Source of the DNA: an uncultured Spirochaetia bacterium
GTDB lineage: Bacteria; Spirochaetota; Spirochaetia; JABEVK01
Assembly: GCA_937960645.1 (NCBI GenBank)
Contig: CALGPJ010000006.1
Coordinates: 210,868-253,243, forward strand
DNA: 42,376 bases
Direction: 5' to 3'
In this document: piece after piece, positions 34,231 to 42,376 of the stretch
Position numbering within the stretch: position 1 is the first letter of the stretch
Layout: every line of letters starts with the position of its first letter
Made by a program: the position numbers and the translations under genes
The notes under the pieces: generated by a model
What the model was told of the DNA's origin: nothing
Database searches by the model: none
The model's input: only the letters and a program-made list of their open reading frames with translations

Positions 34231-36429
34231 TCAAGGATTCCTCGTTTCCTGAACATATTTCTGAAGAGTGTCTAAAAAATCGAGCATTCCTGGATCATTG
34301 CGGTAGCGAGTTCTTAAACTGTTAAAATAGGATTGCCGAGCATTTTCCGTGGTCAAAACCCGAGTTCCTTCCAAAATATCGGAAGCATAGAAAAAGCTCT
34401 CTTTTTGACCGGCATTCCTGGCTGCTGCAAGGGAGGCGTCGATCCGGTTTTTCAACTGGGGAAAATTGTCGTTTTGGGAGAGCTGTACCAGGAATGTATT
34501 GAGCAATTGCTGGCGCTCGAGATCCTTGTTGGCACCGAGGGCATCATAGGACTGGCTGAAGGAACTGTAACTGTCGATCAAACCTCTCATTCGCAAAGCA
34601 AGAGGCTGATCCTGCTGAAGCTTTTGAAGCTCCTGCCGGGTTTGATCCCTTTCCGAGCGCGTCCTGTTGAGATCGGCCTCCAGCTGGGTGATCTTTTGCC
34701 GCAAACTTGCCGTTTCCTCCGCTGTTGCGGTGTTTGTTGGCGTTTGCGGTGTTGCGGCTGCCTGCGGACGTTCCCGCGCCTGCTGTTGGGCGCTGGACAG
34801 CTGCCTTTCCAGATCGGTAATTTGCAGCTGTAGTTTTTTGTTCTGCTCCTGCAACTGGAGCATTTCGTTTTTCGATCGCTCCAACTCGCCGGAAGTCGAC
34901 GGGGAACTGGCCCCCTGCGCTACTTGCTGTTCCAGTTCTCGGATTCGTGCATTCAAAGTATTTTCGGATGATTGGCCAATCTGTTGGAACAGCTGCAAGG
35001 CGTCGCGGCGCTGTTCGGCCATCGGGTAATTAATCAAAAGGTCAATGAGAAGGTTTTTGGCGCGCTGAGGATCGGAGTTCCTTAGAGCGTTCGCTTGCTG
35101 AAAAACAACCTGCGCCTGCTGGGTGTCAGCCTTGGTTTTTTCTTCAAACGCTCGGTTTGTTCCCAGTTCGATCCACCGCCGGTAAAAACTTTCACCGCCT
35201 GGATTGAGCCGGATGATGTTTTGAGCGCGGAGAGACTTGTCGAGGGCCGCATCGTAGTTCCCCTGACGCCAATCGTTTTCGGCCGCACGCAAGAGGGATT
35301 CCGCCTCCACCCAGGATTGCTGGAGAGCCATGGCCTGAGCGACAGATCCTGAGCTGCCATCCTGAGATTTCGCCGCTTCCTGCTGTGCCAGGCGCGTATC
35401 GGCGATGTTGCTCAACGTCTGAGCCAGCAGGCTGTGGCCCTGTCGGCGGTTCAGAGCCTGGGCGTCCTGTTCATAGGCGGGCAAACGTATCACCTGATTG
35501 ATCGCTTCGCTAGTATCCTTGAGTTCCCGCCATTCGCCCTTAGTAAACTGGTCGCGAGCCCGAGCAATCAGACCCGCCACTTGATTGTCGAGGGCGGCCA
35601 GTTGTTCGGAGCGGGCACGTAAGGCAGCGATCTGGGATTGAGCTTCCTGAAGCTCGGTGGAAATAACCTGGGTTCGGGACTGGATTTCCTGTTCCCGGCG
35701 CTGCGTTTCCTCCAAAATCTTTTGCCGTTCCGCAGCGGCCGCGTTCAAGGTCGATCGATAATTTTCCTGAGCTTCGTTCAAGGCCCGCTCCAGGCGCCGT
35801 CTTTCGTTTTCTGTTTGGACCTTGAAGGCTTGCAGTTCGGCATCGATTTCACGGCGTCGACGTTCGGTCAATTCCCGTATACGGCGCTCGATCTCGTCTT
35901 GACCCAAACCCTGTGCAAGAAGCCGCTCGCGTTCTCGTTGAATTTCCACTTGTAGACGCTGTTCCAGTTCTCGTTCCTTGGCAAGGATCCTTGCTTCGGT
36001 TTCGCTGACAAGGGTTCGTTTTTCCTGGTCGATGTTGGCCAGTCGAGCTTGAATCTCCGCAATTTCACGATCCTTTTCACCAAGCGCCAGATCGGACTCT
36101 TTCTTGATTTCTTCCAAAAGACGCGCCTCGGCCGTCTGAAGTTGTTGCGAGTCCTCCACCAGGGCCGTCCGCGAAGGCTGAAAAAAGGTGAGGACGGACC
36201 ACAACCCACCAACGATGACTGCAATGACAAGGGCATTGAGGCTGAGCGTCAGGCTCAAGCCCGATGATGCCTTCGTTGCGTTCCAACTCTCCGAACTGTA
36301 AGAGATTTTGCTTTCCTGAACTGCCTGATTGATTTTATCGAGGATTTCCGTTTGTTCTTCGGGAGAAACCTGGTTTTTGATCTCATCCAGGATTCCATCG
36401 CTCGGTGATACCTGCGCTGAATTACTCAT
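34231..36429 (-). CDS. Membrane-anchored coiled-coil protein of unknown function
   Basis: A 732-residue protein. A short acidic cytoplasmic N-terminus is followed by one membrane helix (about residues 59-83, LSLNALVIAVIVGGLWSVLTFF). Then comes a long Glu/Arg/Gln-rich coiled coil (about 95-330), a helical TPR-like part (about 340-480: WRQGNYDAALDKSLRAQNII), a second coiled coil (about 500-640) with an Ala/Pro/Thr linker, and a helical C-terminal domain. It could span the periplasm or organise a membrane-proximal scaffold. Orientation cannot be fixed from sequence. It is monocistronic, with its own promoter. No enzymatic motif is seen. Confidence 0.8.
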   Translation of the reverse strand: MSNSAQVSPSDGILDEIKNQVSPEEQTEILDKINQAVQESKISYSSESWNATKASSGLSLTLSLNALVIAVIVGGLWSVLTFFQPSRTALVEDSQQLQTAEARLLEEIKKESDLALGEKDREIAEIQARLANIDQEKRTLVSETEARILAKERELEQRLQVEIQRERERLLAQGLGQDEIERRIRELTERRRREIDAELQAFKVQTENERRRLERALNEAQENYRSTLNAAAAERQKILEETQRREQEIQSRTQVISTELQEAQSQIAALRARSEQLAALDNQVAGLIARARDQFTKGEWRELKDTSEAINQVIRLPAYEQDAQALNRRQGHSLLAQTLSNIADTRLAQQEAAKSQDGSSGSVAQAMALQQSWVEAESLLRAAENDWRQGNYDAALDKSLRAQNIIRLNPGGESFYRRWIELGTNRAFEEKTKADTQQAQVVFQQANALRNSDPQRAKNLLIDLLINYPMAEQRRDALQLFQQIGQSSENTLNARIRELEQQVAQGASSPSTSGELERSKNEMLQLQEQNKKLQLQITDLERQLSSAQQQARERPQAAATPQTPTNTATAEETASLRQKITQLEADLNRTRSERDQTRQELQKLQQDQPLALRMRGLIDSYSSFSQSYDALGANKDLERQQLLNTFLVQLSQNDNFPQLKNRIDASLAAARNAGQKESFFYASDILEGTRVLTTENARQSYFNSLRTRYRNDPGMLDFLDTLQKYVQETRNP

Positions 36430-36434
36430 ACTTC

Positions 36435-36464
36435 AGTATATGATATTTTTCTGAACTATTTCAA
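36435..36464 (-). promoter_or_regulatory. Promoter of the coiled-coil protein gene, likely leaderless
   Basis: On the minus strand, TTGAAA (36464-36459), an 18-base spacer and TATACT (36440-36435) stand five bases before the ATG at 36429. No Shine-Dalgarno is present. The rest of the 100-base divergent gap is AT-rich; for the cyclase gene only weak boxes (such as TAAACT at 36518-36523) are visible. Confidence 0.55.
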
Positions 36465-36529
36465 TGAAATTCATCATCAATAACCCTTTTTAACAAGAAA
36501 AAAAAACGGTTTTGAATTAAACTACAATC

Positions 36530-38197
36530 ATGAAAATACGCCCGAAGCTTTTGTTCATCATTTTACCCGTCCTGGCTGGAAGTCTGGTCCTGGTGGGTGC
36601 GACGGCTTACACCCTCGCAACCCGGGCTGTCACACGCATTGCCTCCGATTTTTTGGATTTCAAGGCCTTTGAAATTCGGAAGTACGCAGAGAGCCAATGG
36701 AACTTGTTGCTGGAAAACAACCTCGTGGACCGGTTGGACCTGGTGAAGGCCGCTCAGGCAGGAGTGGCCAGTTTTGCCCAAACAGTGACCCGCAAAACAA
36801 CGGAAAGCGTGTTTGCCCTGGGACCCACCGGTTCCCTGGAGTTCCAGACCTTGCCTTCGTGGGAACCGGCTCCTGCAGATCCCACAACCCTTCAAAACCT
36901 TGTAGAGCAAGAGCAAATGCCCGGTCTTTTTTCCCTGAACGTTGGCGGTAAGGAACGCATGGCGGTGGCCTTCGACTTCGCACCTTTCAACTGGAGGGTC
37001 TTCGTCACCGAGGAGCGTGCCGCCTTTTTTGCGGATGTGGAGAACATTACCCTCGCCACCCTGATTATCTTTGCCGCAGCCATCCTTCTGGGCTCTTCGC
37101 TCATCTTGTTCTTCGTCGGTAAAGTGACCCGTCCCATCGTCCAAGTTTCCAGGGTCATGCAAAAAGTGATCGAGACAGGCGACCTCGACATCCAGGCCCC
37201 CGTGACCTTCAACGACGAGGTAGGCCACATGAGCCACACCTTTAACCTCATGACCAAGGAACTCAACCGTGCCTACTCCCGCATCAAAACCTACGCTTTG
37301 GATGCGGTCCTCTCCCAAAGGCGCGAACGCAAACTTCGGCAGGTATTTCAAAAGTTCGTCCCACAAGAGGTGATCGATCGCTTCATTCAGAACCCCGAAT
37401 CCATGCTGGTGGGCGAAAACCGCGAGCTGTCGGTGCTGTTTTCGGATATTCGCAGCTTTACCTCCATTTCCGAGGCCATGAAGCCCGATGAGTTGGTACA
37501 ATCCCTCAACCGCTATTTCGACACCATGGTGGAGCTCATCTACACCCGTGGCGGCGTAATCGACAAGTACATCGGGGACGCCATCATGGCCTTCTTCGGG
37601 GCCCCCGTGAAACACGACAACGACGCTCAGCAATCCCTGGAGGCCGCCCTAGATATGGTCGAGGCCCTGGAGATTTTCAACCAGGGGCAACGAGAGCGCG
37701 GCGCCCCAGAATTCAAAATCGGCATCGGCATCAATTATGGTCTGGTGACCGTGGGCAACATTGGTAGTGAGCGAAAGATGGACTATACTGTAATAGGAGA
37801 TATGGTGAACCTGGCATCCCGACTGGAGGGCCAAACCAAGCCCTACCACGAACAGATCATTTTCTCGGAATTTCTGCAGGAAAAAGTCGGTCCCTCCATT
37901 CCCACGCGACTTTTGGATTGTATTGCGGTCAAGGGTAAGAAAAAAGGGGTACGCATTTACACAGCGGGTAGAAATCTTTCGGAAATGACGCTCAAGGCGT
38001 GGAAGGCCCACAACCAAGCAATGGAGCTCTATTACCAGCGCCGGTTCGAGGAGGCCCTGCATTTGTTCACCAGGGTACGGGAAGTTTTGGGGGAACAGGA
38101 CTACCACACCGCCGAGATGATTGGGCGCTGCCAGCACTACCTGGCCCACCCGCCTGCGGAGGACTGGAATGGTGTCGAGGTGAAGACCGAAAAATGA
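36530..38197 (+). CDS. Membrane-bound class IIIb adenylyl cyclase with HAMP domain
   Basis: A 555-residue cyclase. Membrane helix 1 (about 7-28) and helix 2 (about 175-197) enclose an extracytoplasmic sensor region of about 145 residues. A HAMP linker (about 198-250) leads to the class III catalytic domain (about 298-475). Metal-binding aspartates are D306 (FSDIRSF) and D350 (YIGDAIMAFFG). K346 and T420 are the adenine-selecting pair expected in class IIIb enzymes, and N427 and R431 (VNLASR) are the transition-state residues, so all catalytic positions are filled. The product should be cAMP. Class IIIb enzymes are often bicarbonate-responsive. A short helical tail with a TPR-like pair follows. 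It leads the downstream envelope gene run by a 4-base overlap. Confidence 0.92.
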   Translation: MKIRPKLLFIILPVLAGSLVLVGATAYTLATRAVTRIASDFLDFKAFEIRKYAESQWNLLLENNLVDRLDLVKAAQAGVASFAQTVTRKTTESVFALGPTGSLEFQTLPSWEPAPADPTTLQNLVEQEQMPGLFSLNVGGKERMAVAFDFAPFNWRVFVTEERAAFFADVENITLATLIIFAAAILLGSSLILFFVGKVTRPIVQVSRVMQKVIETGDLDIQAPVTFNDEVGHMSHTFNLMTKELNRAYSRIKTYALDAVLSQRRERKLRQVFQKFVPQEVIDRFIQNPESMLVGENRELSVLFSDIRSFTSISEAMKPDELVQSLNRYFDTMVELIYTRGGVIDKYIGDAIMAFFGAPVKHDNDAQQSLEAALDMVEALEIFNQGQRERGAPEFKIGIGINYGLVTVGNIGSERKMDYTVIGDMVNLASRLEGQTKPYHEQIIFSEFLQEKVGPSIPTRLLDCIAVKGKKKGVRIYTAGRNLSEMTLKAWKAHNQAMELYYQRRFEEALHLFTRVREVLGEQDYHTAEMIGRCQHYLAHPPAEDWNGVEVKTEK

Positions 38198-39312
38198 GGT
38201 GTTTCCTCGCTGTTTTCATCATTTTGCTGACGATTCCGGGCCTCCGCTCGAATGCCCAGGGCAAGTTGGCCCGCTCGAGGGTTTATCTGGGTGTGCGCCT
38301 CGAGGAACAAGCCACATCCGGTGATCGAGAGATCCTCAATTATCTGCGTACGTATTTGATCGGGCTCCTGGACGCGAACGGATTGACATCCGCACCGGTT
38401 GAGGACGCCGATTTTCTTGTCCAGGTCGATGCGCGCACAGCTAACAATCGTGTGGATTTCGGAATCGAGGTACGGGACAATTTGGACAAATCCGTGGTCT
38501 TCGCCAGGCGGGCACTGGTATTTCCGGGTCTTCTGGCCCAGGAACCATTGCAGGACAGTGCAGAGCAAGCCATTAAAACCATCCTTAACTCCCAAAGCCG
38601 TTATGTGATGGTTGGCTCCATTGACTACGCGCTGACATTCGAAGGTCCTGAAGATGGAGTACAGTTATGGTTGGGGGAGGGATCGGGCCGTTTTTTTTGG
38701 GGCAGCATTCAGGAAGGGAAATACCAGGCCAGCTATTATCCTTTTGAACTGGGTAAAACTCTTTGGGTTTCAGCGGAAAAAGAGGGATACTGGCCCAGGT
38801 CTATCGGCATCCCATTGACGGAGGAACCCAGCCCTGTGCGTATTGACCCTCTTTATAAGGTTTCCCATCATCAGTTACTTTTCAGCCTGGTCGGGGGTCG
38901 GCTGGGCTATCGCCAGGGATACCGCTACTTTTTGCTGCCCGACAAGTTTATGATCGGCGCCGATTTCAGTCTCTGGATACAATCCAACTTCAAGACCAAC
39001 GCCACGCCTTTTTACAATCAGGAAATCCGTTTGAATACCGGATCCTACCTATTTTTTCCCGAGGATCACTGGTTTCGCTTTATGGCGGGCACGGCCTGGT
39101 CCTGGTATCTCGCCCTTCTTCCTCTTGATGCAGAACTACTCCAGATTCATACTTTTACGCTGGAACCGATGTGGATCTGGCTGGAGTGGAACCAGCCCTG
39201 GTTTTTGATGTTCCTCGAGGCGCGTTTCCCCTTTATTTTACCCGGATCGACCCTTCTCACCCCTCAGTGGGGAAACTTTATTTTTTCCATAGGAGTAGGA
39301 TTCAAATGGTGA
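38194..39312 (+). CDS. Secreted TolB-N/PEGA-like protein with a C-terminal barrel-like region
   Basis: A 372-residue protein with a signal peptide (CFLAVFIILLTIPGLRSNA, cleavage before QGK). The first ~150 mature residues (VYLGVRLEEQATSGDREILN, then ADFLVQVDARTANNRVDFGI) resemble periplasmic assembly domains of the TolB-N/CsgG kind. A short PEGA-like beta segment follows (YYPFELGKTLWVSAEKEGYWPRS). The last ~130 residues are aromatic, alternating strands typical of an outer-membrane barrel and end in IGVGFKW, with a terminal aromatic residue. The start shares ATGA with the cyclase stop. Domain names are fold-level guesses. The gene two positions downstream has the same layout. Confidence 0.7.
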   Translation: MRCFLAVFIILLTIPGLRSNAQGKLARSRVYLGVRLEEQATSGDREILNYLRTYLIGLLDANGLTSAPVEDADFLVQVDARTANNRVDFGIEVRDNLDKSVVFARRALVFPGLLAQEPLQDSAEQAIKTILNSQSRYVMVGSIDYALTFEGPEDGVQLWLGEGSGRFFWGSIQEGKYQASYYPFELGKTLWVSAEKEGYWPRSIGIPLTEEPSPVRIDPLYKVSHHQLLFSLVGGRLGYRQGYRYFLLPDKFMIGADFSLWIQSNFKTNATPFYNQEIRLNTGSYLFFPEDHWFRFMAGTAWSWYLALLPLDAELLQIHTFTLEPMWIWLEWNQPWFLMFLEARFPFILPGSTLLTPQWGNFIFSIGVGFKW

Positions 39313-40310
39313 AACGCTATATGTGGGCAATCATTCCGTTTTTTGCGCTTTCCTGCATGCTCTTCCTCCCTCCTCTTCCGTCGTATTTGCCCCACGTTGT
39401 GGCTGTCGCGGACCTGGACAAGCTCCTGGATGCAAAACAGGCAAGAGGGGCAACCCCCCTGAGTGCCAACATCCTTTCGCCTCACTTAAACGTGGACAGG
39501 GTCACCATCCTCCTCAGCCAGGGGACGACCAAAAGCCTTCTCACTCTGAACCGTACCAGCCTCACCGACCCCTTGCGAATTATTCCATCAACGTCCGGAT
39601 ACATTACCGCTTACCTCGGCACCTATTCCCAGGGATGGAAGAGCGGTAATCAAGGATTTCGAATAGACTCAGAAAATTACCTCGTCAACGAATCGACTTT
39701 GGATTCAGTTGAAATCTCACATGGCCCTCCTGGTATCCGGAATGTCTACTATGACCTTCCCTCCATGAGAATATTTAACTTCATATTTTACGACAATTCT
39801 GTTTTTTACATCTTAAATATTCAATCTTTTGATAATTCTCTAAGTCCTTTAAATTTTAAGTCAACTACATTTAGTTATGATTCCCTGGGATTACCCTATT
39901 CTGGCAGTGCCAGCGATTCTCTCCGTTTTTTACAAGTTATTCGCTATGGATCTCCCGATCGCATCGCTCTCCTGGTGATCAACAAAGTGACGAATGTCGG
40001 TTCAGTGGCCCTTTTCGGTTTCGATTATCCTAACCTCTCTCTTAACCATACCTTTATCAAGGTTTTGCGAAAAGGCTTTCCAGCGCGATTTGACAATCCC
40101 GACAGGCGATATACCTGGCTCACCGAGGCCGGTGTTGTTCACTTCGATCAAGCCGCGAAAACAGTGACCTTTTATCCCTTCGAGGATACGGCGATCCTAC
40201 CTTTTGAGATCGACGACCTGGAACCTCTGGGATTTTCGGAAAAGGGAACCGAATGGTTAGGATACGACCGGGTTAACAGAAAGCTATATTTGTTGAGAAG
40301 TTGGTGGTAG
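39306..40310 (+). CDS. Predicted lipoprotein of unknown function
   Basis: A 334-residue protein beginning MVKRYMWAIIPFFALSC, a hydrophobic leader ending in Cys-17 that fits a loose spirochaete lipobox. The rest is beta-rich with regular short strands (RIALLVINKVTNVGSVALFG, RYTWLTEAGVVHFDQAAKTV), which suggests a beta-propeller-like fold. Bases about 39700-39900 are noticeably AT-richer than the surroundings. AGGA five bases before the ATG supports the start, which overlaps the upstream stop by seven bases. It sits between two secreted barrel-like proteins. Confidence 0.65.
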   Translation: MVKRYMWAIIPFFALSCMLFLPPLPSYLPHVVAVADLDKLLDAKQARGATPLSANILSPHLNVDRVTILLSQGTTKSLLTLNRTSLTDPLRIIPSTSGYITAYLGTYSQGWKSGNQGFRIDSENYLVNESTLDSVEISHGPPGIRNVYYDLPSMRIFNFIFYDNSVFYILNIQSFDNSLSPLNFKSTTFSYDSLGLPYSGSASDSLRFLQVIRYGSPDRIALLVINKVTNVGSVALFGFDYPNLSLNHTFIKVLRKGFPARFDNPDRRYTWLTEAGVVHFDQAAKTVTFYPFEDTAILPFEIDDLEPLGFSEKGTEWLGYDRVNRKLYLLRSWW

Positions 40311-40311
40311 C

Positions 40312-41427
40312 ATGATTTGGCTCTTGACACTTTTGAATCTCAGCAGCCCTTACCAGGACCAGATGCGCATCGGATTGGATTGGCAGGGAGATCCATCATG
40401 GTATTCCTACTGGGTTGGAGCCATCGGAGATCTGGGCTTTGCCCTGTTCCGTGTTCCGGAGGGTGTCGCCGACCCCTTGGACTGGGGACGACAAAACCAG
40501 ATCGATGGTATCGTCTGGATGGAAGCCCGCACTTCGGGGTCCACGGTGACGGTGCGCTACAAGATCATCGAAGTTGTCTATAACATCATCGTTGCCGAGG
40601 GGAGTTGGTCCTCGCCCATTCCTAATGAGAGATCCTTGATAGAGGCTTTTTGGGTCCCTATCAAACAAGACATGAAAGACAAGATTCCCAGCCTGCGGGG
40701 ATCCGCCGTGATCATCAAAGCTCATCCAGGAACCAGCCTGGTCAATTTAACCAGCGAACTTCTCACTGTAGACGAAAGCGGCGAGATTGCTGTCGCTCTG
40801 CGAACACCGGGCGTCTATCGTTTCCGGGCCATCCATCCTGAATACCGAACACAAACCATCACCTGGTCCACCCTGAAAAATGGTGAGACCCTGGAAATCC
40901 GCCAGGACCCCAACAGAATGGTCTCTTTGACTGTATCGACAAAATACTTCGCCTTCTTACAGCCAGAATTCCGATACCATTTTTTTTACGATCGTTGGTG
41001 GGCGAGTTTTGGGTTCGAACAGTATGTGTTCGGCATTTTCCTCAGTATTGACAAAGAATACGTCCAGAAAAAAGGGGTGATCGCCAGTTTCCCGATGATT
41101 GTTCCCTATATGGGCCTCGGTTTTTACCTGGATGATTCAGACTCGCCCCTTCGAAGTTTTATCAGCGCCCATCTTGGCCTGAGGCTGCTCACTGACCCCT
41201 GGGCCCTGGATCCCCTTGGTTTTTTTCATGTCGGTTTGGGTGGCGGTTGGGAGTACACCCATTCTTCCAATTTGAGCCTATCCTTCCGTCTTGGGAATGA
41301 TTTCATCTTTCCTGCCCCTACGGAGGCATCTTTTATGAATAGAGAAAAACGTTTACTCATCCTAAACCTTGGCCCCGTGCTGATGCAGACTCCCGTTTTT
41401 CATGGAGGTATTTCGTGGTCTTTTTGA
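40312..41427 (+). CDS. Second secreted TolB-N/PEGA-like protein with a C-terminal barrel-like region
   Basis: A 371-residue protein with a weak, short N-terminal signal (MIWLLTLLNLSS). The first ~110 residues (MRIGLDWQGDPSWYSYWVGA, then QIDGIVWMEARTSGSTVTVR) resemble a TolB-N-type domain that gauges a value from a set of inputs. A PEGA-like module follows (GSAVIIKAHPGTSLVNLT, then GVYRFRAIHPEYRTQT), then about 140 residues of alternating aromatic strands ending in a terminal Phe (HGGISWSF), the classical mark of a barrel. The layout is that of the gene two positions upstream. It starts one base after the preceding stop. Confidence 0.7.
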   Translation: MIWLLTLLNLSSPYQDQMRIGLDWQGDPSWYSYWVGAIGDLGFALFRVPEGVADPLDWGRQNQIDGIVWMEARTSGSTVTVRYKIIEVVYNIIVAEGSWSSPIPNERSLIEAFWVPIKQDMKDKIPSLRGSAVIIKAHPGTSLVNLTSELLTVDESGEIAVALRTPGVYRFRAIHPEYRTQTITWSTLKNGETLEIRQDPNRMVSLTVSTKYFAFLQPEFRYHFFYDRWWASFGFEQYVFGIFLSIDKEYVQKKGVIASFPMIVPYMGLGFYLDDSDSPLRSFISAHLGLRLLTDPWALDPLGFFHVGLGGGWEYTHSSNLSLSFRLGNDFIFPAPTEASFMNREKRLLILNLGPVLMQTPVFHGGISWSF

Positions 41428-42376
41428 AACGTTTTGGCATGCTCTTTGCCTTGATGGTGTTAAGCGGATGCGCCCTTCCCCTCGTGGATCCGGAGTTATC
41501 CCTGACCTTAATAACGAAATCTAAACTGGGATCCCCGCTGATTTCTTTTGTATACACTGGAAACATTCCCGATTCGTTTGCTTTATCCCAGAACAATTCG
41601 GAAAGTGAACTGATCTTTTTGCCCGAGAACGATCCTCATCCTGCCAAAGGTGTCGTGGTGCATAGGAAACCCAATCAGTTCGAACTATATTTTCTCGATA
41701 GTCAGAACCTCACAGGTCCTAAATTCGCCTACGATTTGATGGCACAAGATGGGGCTTATTTTCAGCCCTCGATGTTACCCAACACCACGACACAAACAAA
41801 CAGGGTATACTTCTTATACGAAATAAGTTATTTTTTTATGAGTACCAAGATCAGGCATGGAGATCTAAGCAATCAAAGTAATGCAGATTCTTTAAGTATG
41901 TATGATCCCAATTCTTTCTTGGCAGCAGGAGCGGTTCAGTGTAGTTACCCAACGGGAAAATTCCATAATTCTTTTGTCTCTGTGGAAAACGGATCCGATT
42001 TAAAATTTCGGGGTATTTACACCTCCAATCCCCAGGTAGACGCTCCTTCATTTTCACAATTGGACTCATCGTTTGAATCACCTCAAGACATTCTTTCAAA
42101 AAATTATAAAATAGGTCGGAATACTGTGTTTTTCCTGGGAAAATCAAGCAGTGATTTGTACTTCGTATTATCGCTGGAAAAGGATCAGCTTTTCGACAAC
42201 TACTTGTATAAATATGATACCCCCACTATGAAAATGATTAAACTGAAAGAATACTCCTTTAAGGGCCGCATCGAGTCCACCATCAACAATGCCACTCAAA
42301 TACTTGTCCGGAATGCCAATTATTATGAAGTGTACGACTCCGACGGCGGCCTCGTGTACCGCTTTCCTGCAGGCAG
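41415..42376 (+). CDS. Predicted lipoprotein, cut by the window edge (partial)
   Basis: An open frame of 320 codons runs from a GTG at 41415 to the end of the window without a stop. GGAGG six bases upstream supports the start, inside the end of the preceding gene (13-base overlap). The leader KRFGMLFALMVLSGC is a textbook lipoprotein signal with lipobox LSGC. The mature part is rich in Ser, Asn, Tyr and short strands (DLYFVLSLEKDQL, ILVRNANYYEVYDSDGGLVY), like the beta-rich lipoprotein two genes upstream. From about 41,500 onward base use is clearly AT-richer than in most of the window. The C-terminus and function are unknown. Confidence 0.8.
   Translation, partial: MVFLKRFGMLFALMVLSGCALPLVDPELSLTLITKSKLGSPLISFVYTGNIPDSFALSQNNSESELIFLPENDPHPAKGVVVHRKPNQFELYFLDSQNLTGPKFAYDLMAQDGAYFQPSMLPNTTTQTNRVYFLYEISYFFMSTKIRHGDLSNQSNADSLSMYDPNSFLAAGAVQCSYPTGKFHNSFVSVENGSDLKFRGIYTSNPQVDAPSFSQLDSSFESPQDILSKNYKIGRNTVFFLGKSSSDLYFVLSLEKDQLFDNYLYKYDTPTMKMIKLKEYSFKGRIESTINNATQILVRNANYYEVYDSDGGLVYRFPAG

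Noticed and set aside
36433-36455. TTCAG/CTGAA inverted repeat near the coiled-coil gene promoter
   Set aside because: Arms of five bases with a 13-base AT-rich spacer are expected by chance in such sequence.
36563-37633. A 356-codon minus-strand frame opposite the adenylyl cyclase
   Set aside because: The cyclase frame carries every catalytic residue; the antisense product is His/Gly-rich with no known fold.
1-42376. tRNA, rRNA, CRISPR arrays, insertion sequences or prophage genes
   Set aside because: I looked for cloverleaf ends, repeated spacers, transposase motifs and flanking inverted repeats and saw none that I could support.

Overview
The window is a densely packed stretch of bacterial chromosome: about 34 genes on both strands, no gene-free interval over 300 bases, and no tRNA, rRNA, CRISPR array or insertion sequence that I can see. 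It suggests a diderm, probably a spirochaete (Spirochaetota). This rests on loosely constrained lipoboxes, many secreted SH3/LysM/SLT/PEGA envelope proteins, an omptin-type outer-membrane protease, a single-RRM RNA-binding protein, a class III cyclase with HAMP, an AroD-AroE fusion and an anaerobe-type giant acyl-CoA dehydratase activase. The phylum is an inference; the outer membrane is better supported.

Layout. 1-7.0 kb: a TGS-kinase protein, then a leftward operon (omptin, SH3 lipoprotein, DUF445 membrane protein), a LysM membrane protein and a GAF/HD-GYP c-di-GMP phosphodiesterase. 7.0-18.3 kb: an RRM gene with a structured leader, a large protein of unknown function, the 1463-residue activase, glycogen debranching enzyme GlgX and an ABC1/UbiB-type kinase. 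18.3-25.6 kb: a compact RecQ-like helicase, then a complete sufTCBDSU Fe-S assembly operon preceded by a strong match to a type-1 IscR/Rrf2 operator, then a small four-helix membrane protein. 25.6-29.5 kb: a leftward operon icd, LiaF-like membrane protein, secreted protein, aroDE. 29.6-34.2 kb: a four-gene envelope operon around an SLT/LysM lytic transglycosylase. 34.2-36.4 kb: a membrane-anchored coiled-coil protein. 36.5 kb to the end: a class IIIb adenylyl cyclase followed by two alternating pairs of secreted barrel-like protein and lipoprotein, the last one cut by the window edge.

Regulation. Inside operons, genes usually overlap by 1-20 bases, and many have Shine-Dalgarno sites. Several operon-leading genes instead have a -10 box 5-7 bases before the start codon and no Shine-Dalgarno, which suggests leaderless mRNAs. 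Convergent genes often abut or overlap, and only two convincing intrinsic terminators are present.

Most interesting points: the putative iron-sulfur-sensing operator of the suf operon, a 24-base palindrome whose two arms carry the -35 boxes of glgX and the kinase gene, the recurrent leaderless architecture, the omptin with its full catalytic quartet, the three-hairpin leader of the RRM gene, and the cyclase-led alternating barrel/lipoprotein operon.
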